The notes beneath the pieces were generated by a model. It saw nothing but the letters and a program-made list of their open reading frames with translations. It made no database searches and was not told where the DNA came from. From Trachythela sp. YZ-2020 (lineage: Eukaryota > Cnidaria > Anthozoa > Malacalcyonacea > Clavulariidae), in contig JADLSH010000110.1 in NCBI GenBank assembly GCA_016169945.1, positions 1,282,001 through 1,346,000 of the forward strand: DNA of 64,000 nt, in the 5' to 3' direction. Position numbers and translations under genes: made by a program. Below are positions 54,182 to 64,000 of this stretch, in pieces. Numbering within the stretch: the stretch's first letter is position 1; the number at the start of each line of letters is the position of its first letter.

Positions 54182-57100
54182 ATCATTTACTGCAAAAACA
54201 TTTAGTGCAACTTTGGTCGCCTTCTTCGTGTTGTCAGCATCTTTTTGGTCGAGCAAACAGGTCAAATCGTCTTTCGACAGCTCTGCAAAACGGGCCATGT
54301 TTACTAATGATTATAAAATGGCTAAAGAAACCGATATTTTGCAGCTAAGCAGTGCTTGCCGAAAGTGCGCATGCTCAATAAACTGTTTGCACCAGTTATT
54401 TGCAGCTGACGTATTATTTACACCAGTTATCTGTAGGTGAATTAGCCAATGACAATTGAGAATATAATTATGTGAATGATAAGTTCTGTTATTGGGCAGT
54501 GAACTGGAAAGGAGCTGCAAAGAAAATAATAATGCAATGCTACTCACAGATAGTGGAGTCAGACATGATGACCATCACATACGTATTGGCTGTGAACACG
54601 TCGATAAACGCTGCAAAACTTGAATTTCGAACTTCCATACTTTGGAAATGTGCATGAAGTTTACTATAACAGAGAGACACAGCGTAAGCCTTAGACATTG
54701 GCTGGCTAAACATTAGTAATAAAGTTAGGGTTGTAGCTTTGGGTCACTAAGGTATTGCTGAAAAGTGCATGGTCTATGACACACCTGGCTTCCACTCTAG
54801 CAAATACCATTGTGCGTGCACCACTTCCAAAGAGCGCTGTCAAAAGAATAAACCAATTCAGTGTCGACTGCGCATCCAAATGACGCGTTCTGCGTTGCAG
54901 TTGAATCATAACTTGTGGCTGAGACTGGAAGAATTGATATGTTCTTATCAAAGTATATAGAACTGTTCAATCATCATTTGTATTCACATTTTGCGACAAT
55001 AGAACTGGTTTTTGTACTAGCATATACTGTCTTCTGTGTGAAGCAAAATAAAGATACATTTAATGGAACATATTTTCTAAGTTTATCCATGGTTAATATA
55101 GAGATAACATGGTTAATATAGAGATAACATGGTTAGGAAACTCGGCTTTCGCTTGTGTTCTATGTTTTGGTTTGCATTTGTGCACGGTCACGGTTAGTGA
55201 ATATATTGTAGTTTTATGAATCGACCAATAGAAATGTTTGGGCTTAATCTCCAAACCGTGTTTGTGAAATATTAATGAATGTAAAACAAAAGATTTGTGC
55301 ACGGTCAGGTACCGTTCAACATAAATCCCATTCAATTGTTAGCTGCTTTGTAATTTGACGAGTTTCCTAACCATGTTATCTCTATATTAACTATTGGTTT
55401 AACAGTGGTGTAACTTAACTTTTTTGACCACTTGCGATCAGGGCAAAATGGACATGAAAAAAAGGTTGCCCTGAATAGAATTCACTCGCCATCAGATCTA
55501 GCTTTGGGTCACATAATAACAAAGTTTGAAGCAAATGATTCCAGTAAGCATGATATGCTGATGGATAAGTACAATTTGCATTATATATAACACCAGTCTA
55601 CACTAATCGCCATTCTTTTATTTTCCTTCGTAGAATTGTCGGAGAATGTCCGTCGAGGCATGTTCATGTATTTACATTTTTCAAATTATCCAGCAGAATG
55701 AATGGTTAATTGGTCTATATTTTACTCATTTAAAACTAACTCTACTTGGGATGATATCTTTGAGATGGCTAGCTTTTTCCGGCAAAGCTGAAACAGAAAG
55801 CAACTTGTCCGATCGGGCAACCAAGAAGAAACATCTACTTGCATGCCTGTAATGATCTTCACTTGCCCCGGGCAAGCGTTAAGTTGCACCACTGTTAAAG
55901 TGAGTCAACCGTGCGGAAACGAATGGTTCTTCGAGCAACTTTGTCCATTCTCGAATGACGATTGAACAGTAAGTTGAATACTTTGATATGCATAAATTAT
56001 TTAGCCTCCTCCGCTGGCAACTCTGTGGCTTCGAAGACGGCCAAATTCGTATAATAAACAACGCATGAATGCAATATTTCTTTACATTATCATTTAGCAG
56101 AGAATTGGGTGGTAACAGGGGATAGTGAAGGGATTTGGAATTGGTGAGGGGGATTATGGGGGGATTTGGTAGGATAAAATTTGAAAGAGGAAATTGGGGG
56201 CTAGCCCATCCTGCTCGGCCGAAAGTTTGTTTTGAGTTTTGGTCCGGAATATAATAAGAAATATTGCGTTCATGCGTTGTTTATTATACGAATTTCGCCT
56301 ATGACTTAATTCAACTGCAATTTTATCCTGGCCGACGCGTCATTTGGATGTGCATTCGCCCCTAGAATTGGCTTATTACGAAAACAATGTGTCTTTTGAA
56401 TATATAACAGGGGTCTATATTCACTATCCAGTGAGCTGAATGTCAATTTTTACTGTATTTTCCCCCTATATACTAAACCAAAAAGACAATCTATCAATTG
56501 ATTGGCCAACCTATCAAGCACACCGTCTACCCATTAGAGAACTTAAGCATGTAGGACGGCAACGCGACGGCGACAGCCACAACAAACTCCTTCAAATAAA
56601 TGATTGTAAAGAAAATTTGTTGTGTCTTATCAATCGTATGAATTCAATACAATTTAAGAAATTGAAGACACGGACTTTATGGTTGAAGAGTTCTACCGAA
56701 TCAATTTGAAGTAGCACTTGTTGCGGCTTGAATTGCAGGCGTTGTTGTGTACAAGGTGTGAAAATCTGTGATTTGACGTTGTAAACAGAGCGAGTATCAC
56801 GTCTAAAACTCTCGTGGGACTTTAATAATTCATTTCTTTTCATCGACTCATTGTATCAATAGCCGCCGTCGCCGCGTTGCCGTCCTACACGCTTAAGTTC
56901 TCTATTAAAGAAACCATGCCATTGGCAGTCGACGTACCAAGTTGCGAAACCCATGATATGATGATATATAAAAAAGGTAATCCAACTGAGCGCAAAGCTA
57001 TTGTCTGCCTACTGAAATTATTCTAATTTCGGATTCATATTTAAGAAATTTCATAAGATGGCTTAACCCTTGGGCTATTTATCAAGTCTTGGTAAATTTA

Positions 57101-60100
57101 AGTAACGTTAAATCGCGATTTTACAACGAAATTTGGTGGTTAGGACATTTTACGAAACAGGAAAGTTGCAGACTGAACTGGCTATGCTGAACATTTCACA
57201 AATATTTTCGAAAATTCGAAGGACATGTAATTTCCAAAGGTGGAAAAACCTTTGATTTCGACCATTCTTTTTTCTTGGGATCGTGTTGGGCCATTATTAA
57301 TCGCAGTGATACAAAAAAGGTGTCATTTGACAGCTGAAAGCCTGGGGCCGGTTGTATAAAAATGTAGTTACAGTTAACTATAGTTAGCGTTAACTACCGT
57401 AGTTAACTCCTTAACTATAATTAGTTAACTACAGGACTCAACTGCGTTGCATAAAACGTAGTTAGTCGGGTAGTTAACTAATCACACAGTTAACTGCGCG
57501 TGGGGTTCGCGTGGGGTGATTAAACATGAAATAACACAAAGTACGCACTGGATTAGCAACCGGTGACAAGCATTTTGAAAACGACTGCGGACTCATATTT
57601 ACCATAAATGGCGGTATTTTGATTCAAAATATTGAAAAATATGCAAGAAAACAAGACATAAAGACCAATAAAATCTACGAAAAAGGCGTATTTACCATTA
57701 AAGTCAAACTGCAGTTCTTTGGTAAAAACGACATTGTTTTTCTTTGTTATGGGTTGCCTCTCGTCATCGATAAATCTTCCTATGCAAAAAATATATTCCG
57801 TTTTCGTCGAAAAGACCAAAATTGTAGCGTTTTAAAAGCTCACGAGTATCAGAAAAAACTTTCTAGGGAAGATGATGATTGAAAACCCTCGGTAAGCGTT
57901 GCTTTTAGTATTTTTTGACTGATTAAAGTTCATCACTCCTACAAAACGCCATATTTAACCACGCTTTGGGAAGTTAACTATGCCCTTGAGCATAGTTAAC
58001 TTTAACTACTTTTTAACTGCAGTTAACGCTAACTAGGTTTTTATACAACCGACTTAACTACGTGGTTAAAGTTAACTACCATTTAACTAGAAAATGGGTA
58101 GTTAAAACGTAGTTAAGAGTTTTATACAACCGGCCCCTGGTCTTTCTTTGTGTGAAAAGGCAAGTCTATAAACTAAATATTATGCGCGCGATAACATACC
58201 AAAGTTGGTTACTTTTTTTTGATACACCCTGTATACTAAATCATTTAGCATACAATGAAAGCAAAGGCACATACCTACAACTCAGTTTGAACTGTTTTAT
58301 TATATTGCTAATTTTCTCAAATCGGTGAACGTCTTTATGTTCTTTTCTTTGACAATGAGATATGACCTAGATGGAGAAACAATAGAGATGCTCATTGCTT
58401 AACCACTTCTTCGCAATATGAATAGAATATTGACATGTGTATATAACCTACCGGAGTCATCTATTAAGGAGGCAGGTAGGGCGACTTATGTTTTTCAAAC
58501 ACGTTTGGTGCGAGATTTTTGAAGAAGAGGCTTAATAGAGAGGGCACCTGTTAGAGAGGAATATCATGCAATCGAAAAATGGAACAATTTATGGAACAAA
58601 AATGGGCTTAAGTGGCGCAGTCGTCAGAGCAAGCGCCTTTCACCTCTGAGATCGTGGGTTCGATTCTCGCTGGACTCATGACACTTATGTGAAAAGAGTC
58701 AGTCAACGCTCTACCCAAAGTCGTGGGTTTTCTTCGGGTACTCTGGTTTCCTCCCACAGGGAATGTTGACAGGGTGGGTTTGGATAAGCTCCAAACTAAC
58801 CCTTCCATCGTAGCTGTGCTCCCTGACAAGACATGAGTCATACGGTGGCAGCCAATATAGTAAGACTCGATCAAGTCGAGCTGCGTACTTCGTAATTCAG
58901 CTCAGCTCTCGTAAATCAGTTCAGCTTTCAGCTGCAAGTAAGGATGATTAGCACACCCCTCACTTACTTACACTTATGATTGATCACGATTAAAGTCCAG
59001 TACAACTGACGTGCCTTATCAGTAGACATGGTTTGAAAGAGGGAGGAAACTTAAAGTGGCTGTCAAGTACGTTCTGCTCGCGAGCAAGTTTTATTAATTT
59101 ACATATTTTGTTTTAAACAATAGATAATTCAATTAAAATTCCGATCTGTGGGCCCACACATTAGCTCATTACCCATTCAGAATACATCACGAAAGGTAAA
59201 ATTGAACTGCTAAGGAGAACATTTAGGTATTGCATGTACGTACACAAAAGTTTGATTACTTACTAAGAAAGTAGCCCGTTCAAACAAGAGAACTTCATCA
59301 CCATCAATGATATCAGCAAATTTACTTAAATTATCTTCTAGTTCAGTAACATTAGGAATGAGTTGGTATACTATGGATGACCACGCCTAGTAAGCAGAAA
59401 ACGGAATGAATAAAGAGAGGAATGTTGGTCTGTTGTCGTATAGATTCTTGGTGACCTTTATCGTTTTCAATGGGTAGGGTGGCGCACAGTAATCCCAAAG
59501 GTGCAGGCTTGAATCCATGCACCTCCAATAATTTAGCTACGTATTGGTACTTGGTAATACTAATTAGAGGTGTGTAAATCTGATCCGATTCCGCCCCGAT
59601 CGAAATTCGTTAATCGGATCTTATCGGATTCCGATTGCCGAACATGAATGCATTAAACGTGAATTTCTCTGAAGCGTTTCGCCACAAATACTGTAGGTTC
59701 TAAAATCTAGAAAGTTTCTACCGCAATTTGCAAGCATTCTTCAATGGGTCCCCTATATATCTACGCTGACAAGTGAGAAACTAATTGATACCGTTTGCTA
59801 CAAAATTTGGTTGCAACGCTTGAATGAAAACGGCAATATTGTCGACCATATTTGTAATTTGTTAAAAGATTTCTGTCATGAGTCGTGTATTCCATTTGTG
59901 CTCTCACTTTCTATTTGATTTTAATGTGAACTCCTAGTATCATGTACGAGAGATTGTGCCGGTCTGGCATTAAAACATAATCAAAGGCCTTCAAAGGCCG
60001 ACTCACGGATGGGATCCACGGACAATAAGAAAGATCACTGCAGTGTTTGCATGCTATTTAAGCAAAGTATACACAATTGCAAAGGCGGTATTGCACCACA

Positions 60101-62975
60101 CGATTTTGGCGACAGTATTCAAGAAATTTATTAAACAGAACATTTATAAACTTATATGTTGACCAATGGCCCAAATAAAAAGAAAAGCACAATAGTTTAG
60201 TTCCAGTATTTATTTAATAATATAATAAATATATGTCTATGCTGTAATATGAAGCTATATAAACAAGAAATAAACAGAGAATTGCGACTATTTCTTGCAG
60301 GTAAAATTACGAATTAAATTAACCACACAAAACTCGTCTGTCCTTACAATTGTCCAAACTACTACAAAAGTCCCCTTGTCTCAACAAAACGCTTTAATTT
60401 TTAACGTCTTTTCAGAGACTTAGCCAGGGTTCGTAGTTTACCCGTCCACTCAACGAGTGCCGGAAAGACGAGCAGCCTAGGGGGGTCCGGGGGCACGCTC
60501 CCGCGGGAAAATTTTGAAATCTGAGTCCCCTGAAAGCCCGGAAATGCACTCAATTTTTGCTAGTTGCTGTGTATAAATATCTTAGCAAATGTGAAGTCTG
60601 CACGATGTAGCAATGAAATAAAGACAAAATACTGGAGTTAATATTTTTGCCCGCGTCCACTTTCAAAAATGTCCGTCCAAAAGACGGGTGGACGGACCTC
60701 TGGCTAAGCTCCTACGTCTTTTACTATCGGTATCTGTAAAATCATCCTTGAGTCAAAAAGAGGAATTAGGGAACATTCGAAAATCGAAATTTCGAATTGA
60801 TTGGAAAGCGTATAATTTCGGTTCGGTTTTTTTCGGATCGGATCGGATTGGTATGTTTTCTTGATGTCGGATTGGATCAGGATTTAAATTTTTCGGATCG
60901 GATGGGATTCGGATTTTAATCATCAATCCAGCATCGGATTTTAACTGCCAATCCGCGATCCGATGCACACCTATAGGTTATACAGCAAATGTACCTTATA
61001 CAGAGTTTCATCCCAGATCGACGTTCTAAAACATGTACATTCTAAAGGCTTGGACAATCTTTCTAGGTCATCTTTTCGTTCTTTGAAAATCTACAAAAAG
61101 AAAGCAGTTATATCAATTAGGAAAGTCATTATACGAAGAAGCATCGTAAACAGGCCTAATTAGAATTTCTACGTGTCCGGCGTGTTTATAGAATGCGAAA
61201 GTCTTGGGGAGGGGGTGGTAATTAGAAGAGGGATGCTTGTTGCAGAGAGACTATTACTGCGTGTATTACTAAGAAATAATCAGATTTTCCTTTCCTATAT
61301 CGTACAATTTCTTATTGATATACCGGGTGGCGCAAAAAAGAGTACGACTGTTTGATTTAGTATAACTTAAAAACTAAAAGAGCTATTACACTAAAACAAA
61401 TTTATAGTTTGATATATGCCATGTGCATTTTCATGCAGTATTGACTGAGATAGCTGCGTTTAAACTTGAATAAACATTTGTTTAAACTTGAGTAAACATT
61501 TTTCGATGTGTCGAGAATTAGCTGAAAATGGCCTATTAAATAATTTGATAATCATTAGCACTTTACGTAAGTATTCGTTTCCATGAAGTGAAGTTGAAGT
61601 TAGAAGGCCAAATGTTAGAATAAAAGAGCATATCTATTCAAGAAACATTTCTAACTTCAACTTCACTTCATTGGAATAATACTTACGATAAAATGGTAAC
61701 GGTTATCAAATTAGTTTAATAGGCCGTTTCTAGCTAATTCTCGACAGTTCCAAAAATGTTTACTCAAGTTTAAACGCAGCTATCTCAGTCAATATTGCAT
61801 GAAAATGCACATATTATGGCATATATCAATATTTAAGTGAGACATCGCTGAATGCAAAGAAACTTGTTTTAGTGTAATAGCTCTTTTAGTTTTTAAGTTA
61901 TACTAAATCAAACAGTCGTACTTTTTTGCGCCACCCGGTATATTCAAACCGTGCTAATACGTTACCTCATCTCGTTGATCATCAGGTACCAAGTCCATTT
62001 TGTGAATGAGACAAAATATCTTCGCATTTGGAGAATTATGAAGGATTGCCTCCAGGCAAGATTGATAGTAATGCATATCCTTCTCCAGTTCACGACTTTC
62101 CACATCAAAAACATATATGAGAACTTGAACATTTTGAAATATGTTATCTCTCTGACTGTCGAAGTAGTTTTCCATGAATGCTTCCTGGCTGCAAAGTGAG
62201 AGGCAATACTCGTAAGGTTTTATTAGAATTTCTCTGATGCACGTGGCATTATTTTTTAGAATTCTACGACCAAGGGTTGAAATTGGAAGAAAAAAATTGT
62301 CGTTCAAGTGGGTATCAGGGTATAGAATCTGGTCGTCAAATTTAATACTAGGTCGTCCTATATCAATTAATGGAGACTTATTGATCAATAATCATTATCA
62401 CTACAATCACAGACGAAGGGTCTTCGCTCGAAACGTCGAAGTTCTTGTTGAACTTTTCAGGTAGATTGATCCCAAAGACCCGATGAAACTTACTTACTGT
62501 AATAATTATATCATACACTATAGTGTACTACACAGTATAATATAAATATCGCACTGACAACATTCTCATCAGAAAGTACAATCATTATGCCACTTGGTTT
62601 ATGATTGCATTTCAAAATTCTTAATTTTTAATGTTTCCCAACCACCATATAGATTTAAAAAGGTAACTAACTGTATAAACTAGAAAATAAAGCCAAAACA
62701 AAGTATATAATTTTGGGAGGTACGCCCAAAAGATTTTAGCTTTTGAACGCTTTTCATCGCAAATACGGGAGTTATAACCAATTAAGCTTATACAAGGTCA
62801 AGGAGCGTCCTAATGCATGCATATTTAATCCTATTTTCTATACTTATTGATAACGCCACACCGATTTTTGAAATATAGTCTGACAGTATATCAAGGTTCT
62901 GCACTTACCCGCCACAATCCCATAAATTCAAGACCAAATTTCCAAGAAATCTGACATGTGAGTGCTCAACATCAA
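52246..62975 (-). CDS. RRAGA: RagA/B small GTPase, seven 3' coding exons (5' end outside window)
   Basis: A Rag GTPase of the lysosomal amino-acid sensing complex; with RagC/D it recruits mTORC1. Exons (complement): 62,909-62,975; 61,966-62,188; 60,995-61,090; 59,264-59,386; 58,275-58,366; 54,548-54,663; 52,246-52,325. Phases fit throughout and all introns are GT-AG. Visible landmarks: [15 protein letters not shown] (G3), [34 protein letters not shown], the G4-like HKMD, then the C-terminal roadblock domain with [33 protein letters not shown] and [18 protein letters not shown], ending [15 protein letters not shown]. The extreme C-terminus differs from vertebrates. The P-loop exon(s) must lie to the right of 64,000. 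Invertebrates usually have one RagA/B gene; RRAGB is the vertebrate paralogue. Introns contain many MITEs. Confidence 0.95.
52326..53208. other. RRAGA intron, first part: no element defined
   Basis: AT-rich with a G-run near 52,810-52,819 (GGGGTGGGGGGGGGGC). Nothing else recognised. Confidence 0.4.
53209..53430. mobile_element. Degenerate TIR element (GAGAGTTGA type)
   Basis: AGCCCTGCTCAAATGAGGAT at the left resembles the complement of ATCATCGTTTGACCAGAG at the right, and GAGAGTTGATG pairs with CGTCAACTCTTG. Inside are repeated GAGAGTT and CATGAGAG motifs. Confidence 0.5.
53494..53645. repeat. Fold-back element 5 with CGAG punctuation
   Basis: Outer arms CAATTATTGGA and TTCAATAATTG. Block 1 GATATCCGGAATTATCAAGG pairs with CCTTGATAATTCCGGATAT. 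Then CAAG/CGAG, and block 2 GGTAAGTGTTATCAG pairs with CTGATAACACTTACC. Centre GCGAAGCCGAAGGCTGAGA. Lies in an RRAGA intron. Confidence 0.86.
53902..53949. repeat. Perfect 23-bp palindrome
   Basis: CTACAGATAACTGAGTTATC and its complement meet with a 2-base centre. Each arm is itself partly palindromic (GATAACT.AGTTATC). A related CAGTTATCTGTAGG is at about 54,426. Confidence 0.75.
54030..54177. repeat. Fold-back element 6 with CGAG punctuation
   Basis: Outer arms CAATTATTGGA and TTCAATAATTG as in element 5, followed by CGAGG and CCGAG. Block 1 CAAAATATCGTGATTTATCA pairs with TGATAAATCACGATATTTTG; then GCGAG/CGAGA; block 2 CAGATCAATTATTTGCC pairs with GGCAAATAATTGATCTG. Centre GATGCCGAAGGCAG. 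The stem blocks are unrelated to those of element 5. Confidence 0.88.
54548..54663 (-). CDS. RRAGA: RRAGA exon
   Basis: 116 bases; acceptor TTATAG, donor GTGAGT. Encodes (S)[19 protein letters not shown], then [19 protein letters not shown]. Confidence 0.94.
55091..55130 (+). repeat. 20-bp tandem duplication at MITE end
   Basis: GGTTAATATAGAGATAACAT occurs twice in a row. Confidence 0.9.
55113..55390. mobile_element. MITE with 32-bp perfect TIRs
   Basis: Arms 55,113-55,144 and 55,359-55,390 (TTAATATAGAGATAACATGG and complement) are exact. The interior has two GTGCACGGTCA motifs. Lies in an RRAGA intron. Confidence 0.85.
56041..56297. mobile_element. MITE with about 42-bp TIRs
   Basis: CAAATTCGTATAATAAACAA with CGCATGAATGCAATATTTCT is inverted at 56,256-56,297 with one or two mismatches. 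Confidence 0.8.
56533..56906. mobile_element. MITE, TAGGACGGCAACGCGACGGC type
   Basis: TTAGAGAACTTAAGCATGTA then GGACGGCAACGCGACGGCG is inverted at 56,862-56,906. Interior AT-rich; open frames there are accidental. Confidence 0.8.
57345..58136. mobile_element. TIR element, GGGCCGGTTGTATAAAA type
   Basis: 792 bp. Termini GGGCCGGTTGTATAAAA and TTTTATACAACCGGCCC with CTG on both sides. Both sub-terminal regions are packed with GTTAACTA and TAGTTAAC. The internal open frame 57,619-57,882 (87 codons, basic) has no recognised domain. Confidence 0.82.
58275..58366 (-). CDS. RRAGA: RRAGA exon
   Basis: 92 bases; acceptor ATCTAG, donor GTATGT. Encodes [19 protein letters not shown] then [11 protein letters not shown] and two bases of Ser. 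Confidence 0.94.
58604..58977 (+). mobile_element. tRNA-derived SINE
   Basis: The head is tRNA-like: A-box-like TGGCGCAGTCGTCAGAGC and B box GGGTTCGATTC at the right spacing for RNA polymerase III. The body contains GGGTTTTCTTCGGGTACTCT and GGTTTCCTCCCACAGGG, a core shared by several invertebrate SINE families (MetaSINE-like, from memory). The 3' end has CACTTACTTACACTTA. Inserted between two RRAGA exons, antisense to the gene. Confidence 0.82.
59053..59209 (+). repeat. Dispersed repeat R1, copy 2
   Basis: Matches 37,892-38,052, same orientation. It lies 55 bp from an RRAGA donor. Confidence 0.8.
59264..59386 (-). CDS. RRAGA: RRAGA exon
   Basis: 123 bases; acceptor TTACTAG, donor GTAAGT. 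Encodes [19 protein letters not shown], then [19 protein letters not shown]. Confidence 0.95.
59563..60974. mobile_element. hAT-like element, AGGTGTGNAT...CGGATC type
   Basis: About 1.4 kb. TAGAGGTGTGTAAATCTGAT at the left, and the complement of TATAGGTGTGCATCGGATCG at the right. Sub-terminal regions are rich in ATCGGAT. The interior has a GC-rich patch (GGGGGGTCCGGGGGCACGCT, about 60,480) also hinted at 63,340. No transposase and no clear target duplication. It fills most of one RRAGA intron. Confidence 0.65.
60995..61090 (-). CDS. RRAGA: RRAGA exon
   Basis: 96 bases; acceptor TTTGTAG, donor GTACAT. Encodes [20 protein letters not shown] then [13 protein letters not shown] hAT-like element ends about 20 bases past the donor. 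Confidence 0.95.
61321..61940. mobile_element. Mariner-like fold-back with about 250-bp arms
   Basis: TACCGGGTGGCGCAAAAAAG at the left and the exact complement at the right, both bounded by TA as in Tc1/mariner elements. Long arms pair through TTAGTATAACTTAAAAACTA, AGATAGCTGCGTTTAAACTT and GTGAAGTTGAAGTTAGAA. No transposase. It ends 25 bp from an RRAGA 5' splice site. Confidence 0.85.
61966..62188 (-). CDS. RRAGA: RRAGA exon (G4 region)
   Basis: 223 bases; acceptor TTTGCAG, donor GTAACG. Encodes (G)[17 protein letters not shown] through [20 protein letters not shown] and RDE. Upstream open frame to 62,388 is intron. Confidence 0.96.
62395..62500 (+). repeat. CGAAACGTC repeat, possible Penelope-type remnant
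   Basis: CAGACGAAGGGTCTTCGCTC followed by GAAACGTCGAAG resembles the hammerhead-ribozyme-like motif near Penelope-like element ends, but the first core base differs. A related motif lies on the minus strand near 10,020 and 15,770. Confidence 0.4.
62909..62975 (-). CDS. RRAGA: RRAGA exon (G3 region)
   Basis: 67 bases; acceptor TTTTAG, donor GTAAGT. Encodes (I)[20 protein letters not shown] and ends within the second Gly of DCGG. Confidence 0.93.
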
Positions 62976-64000
62976 CTAAAACAAGAACATGGCTCAAACG
63001 TCAACTGACTGCATCTTTCAGTCAAGCACATACAGTAGTATATCAATACAGGGGGTTCAAAATAACACTATGTTCTTGTTTATGTTGTGACAACGAAAGT
63101 TTAAACTTCCATATAATAAACCCTCCTCGGTTTTATATTTCACGTCATGCCCTCACTCTCGGTTAGTAAGTATTTATTATCGTTGCGTCAAAATTGCATA
63201 TGTTGCAAGTTGCAATTTTAATGCAATAATAACGTTCACCGATTTTCACATTGTTTTAAACAATATAACATCTTGAAAGAGCAGGGGCGCATCTTACCTA
63301 AAATTTGACCGTCGCATTTGGGTCACGCGTAAAGTAGGGGGTTTGGGGGCATGCTACTTCGGGATCCTTTTTAAAATTTGAAGCCTGAAAATGACATTTC
63401 CTGCAGTGTTCAACGTCCCTTCGATGTTCAACGTCAATAATGCAAACCATGTATACCATCATGCATATATACACAATTATTCCTACACGAAGCTCGTTTG
63501 AGAAAGAAATTGTTGATATTATTAAAACAGATGAGTGCTGGTGACTATACAGCCAGATCGGAACAAGATAAAACAAGAATCATAAAGTAGCGTAGTTTCT
63601 TTCCAAGTTGTGACGACCTCCAGGGTCTGAAATTTGCAGAATCCCGATATCCACAGGATAGTAAAATTTGATTTTGGATACAAAACTGTGAATGACTTGT
63701 TCCCAACTGGATAGTACAAAATTTCAAACACTAGGATAACGTTAAATGTCTCCAGTGGTCTCTGAAAATAACAAGCCTTTCCACATGCAAGACTAGATGG
63801 TTCAGGAGTACCGTAACAAAACTTATGGTAACCATTAACCAGAGGTGGAATACTGGATTCTCAGGGGGATACTAAAACTTGGAATCCTGGTATCGCAATT
63901 GATTACTGAAAAATAATTTAAATTTCAGACACTGACCTCTGCAGAATCTGGTTTGTACCACATTCAGTTAACAAGTATCTAGCTTACCTATATTATGTAT
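62976..64000. other. RRAGA intron sequence to window edge
   Basis: No exon recognised. It includes a GC-rich patch at 63,330-63,400 (GGGGGTTTGGGGGCATGCTA) similar to that at 60,480. Short open frames lack signatures. Confidence 0.45.

Noticed and set aside
54310..54547. Alternative RRAGA final exon directly after the donor at 54,547
   Set aside because: The next possible acceptor (TTTGCAG near 54,520) gives an unrelated peptide with an early stop, whereas 52,325-52,246 gives the expected family C-terminus in the right phase.
57619..57882. Possible small transposase-like gene (87 codons) in the GGGCCGGTTG element
   Set aside because: No catalytic motif or domain recognised, and too short; kept only as a note in the element entry.

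Overview
The window is animal nuclear DNA, most likely from a cnidarian (probably anthozoan; this is inferred from gene style and repeat types, not proven). It is AT-rich and has spliced genes with GT-AG introns, non-LTR retrotransposons, a tRNA-derived SINE and many short inverted-repeat transposons. I see no prokaryotic features.

Positions 1-28,318 hold a tandem array of a single-exon rhodopsin-class (class A) GPCR on the plus strand. There are five intact 331-codon copies (2036, 8492, 14243, 17550, 26778), one copy broken by a 2-bp deletion (20591), the 3' tail of another at the left edge, and two 5' stubs of about 19 codons. The spacers are built from a few modules: a 3' flank with a polyadenylation signal and a GACAAAAACCCC-type minisatellite, a diverged 'alpha' upstream module carrying a hAT-like insertion, and the 'beta' promoter module next to each start codon. 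Unequal crossing-over and gene conversion have reshuffled the modules. Segments recur at periods of about 3.04 kb (copies 4/5), 5.75 kb (copies 2/3) and 18.3 kb (the stub-bearing double alpha module). A 4-codon upstream ORF overlaps the GPCR start in every copy.

Positions 28,319-45,000 hold the first three coding exons of BMS1 on the minus strand. BMS1 is the ribosome-biogenesis GTPase. Its introns are full of transposons: a decayed LINE interrupted by a large fold-back element, and a CR1/L2-like LINE nested in a second LINE whose 3' half appears inverted. The rest of BMS1 was not found in the window, so the GPCR array probably lies inside a BMS1 intron on the opposite strand, or BMS1 is interrupted.

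POLR2H (RPB8, an RNA polymerase I/II/III subunit) is complete in three exons at 45,339-47,828. It shares a divergent promoter of about 360 bp with BMS1. Positions 47,829-52,245 are mobile-element territory, with two hAT-like elements with 8-bp target duplications, a Harbinger-like element, and two small exons that start with related peptides. RRAGA (RagA/B GTPase of the mTORC1 amino-acid sensor) runs on the minus strand from 62,975 to 52,246 in seven visible exons. Its first exon or exons lie beyond the right edge. Its introns contain a SINE, a mariner-like fold-back and a hAT-like element, two of them within about 25 bp of 5' splice sites.

The most unusual signal is a set of six fold-back elements (28,428; 31,634; 51,817; 52,046; 53,494; 54,030). 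Their stems are unrelated in sequence to each other, yet each is almost perfectly self-complementary. They are punctuated at matching positions by CGAG-type tetranucleotides that read the same way on both arms, around a GCCGAAGGC-like or CTCGGCG-like centre.
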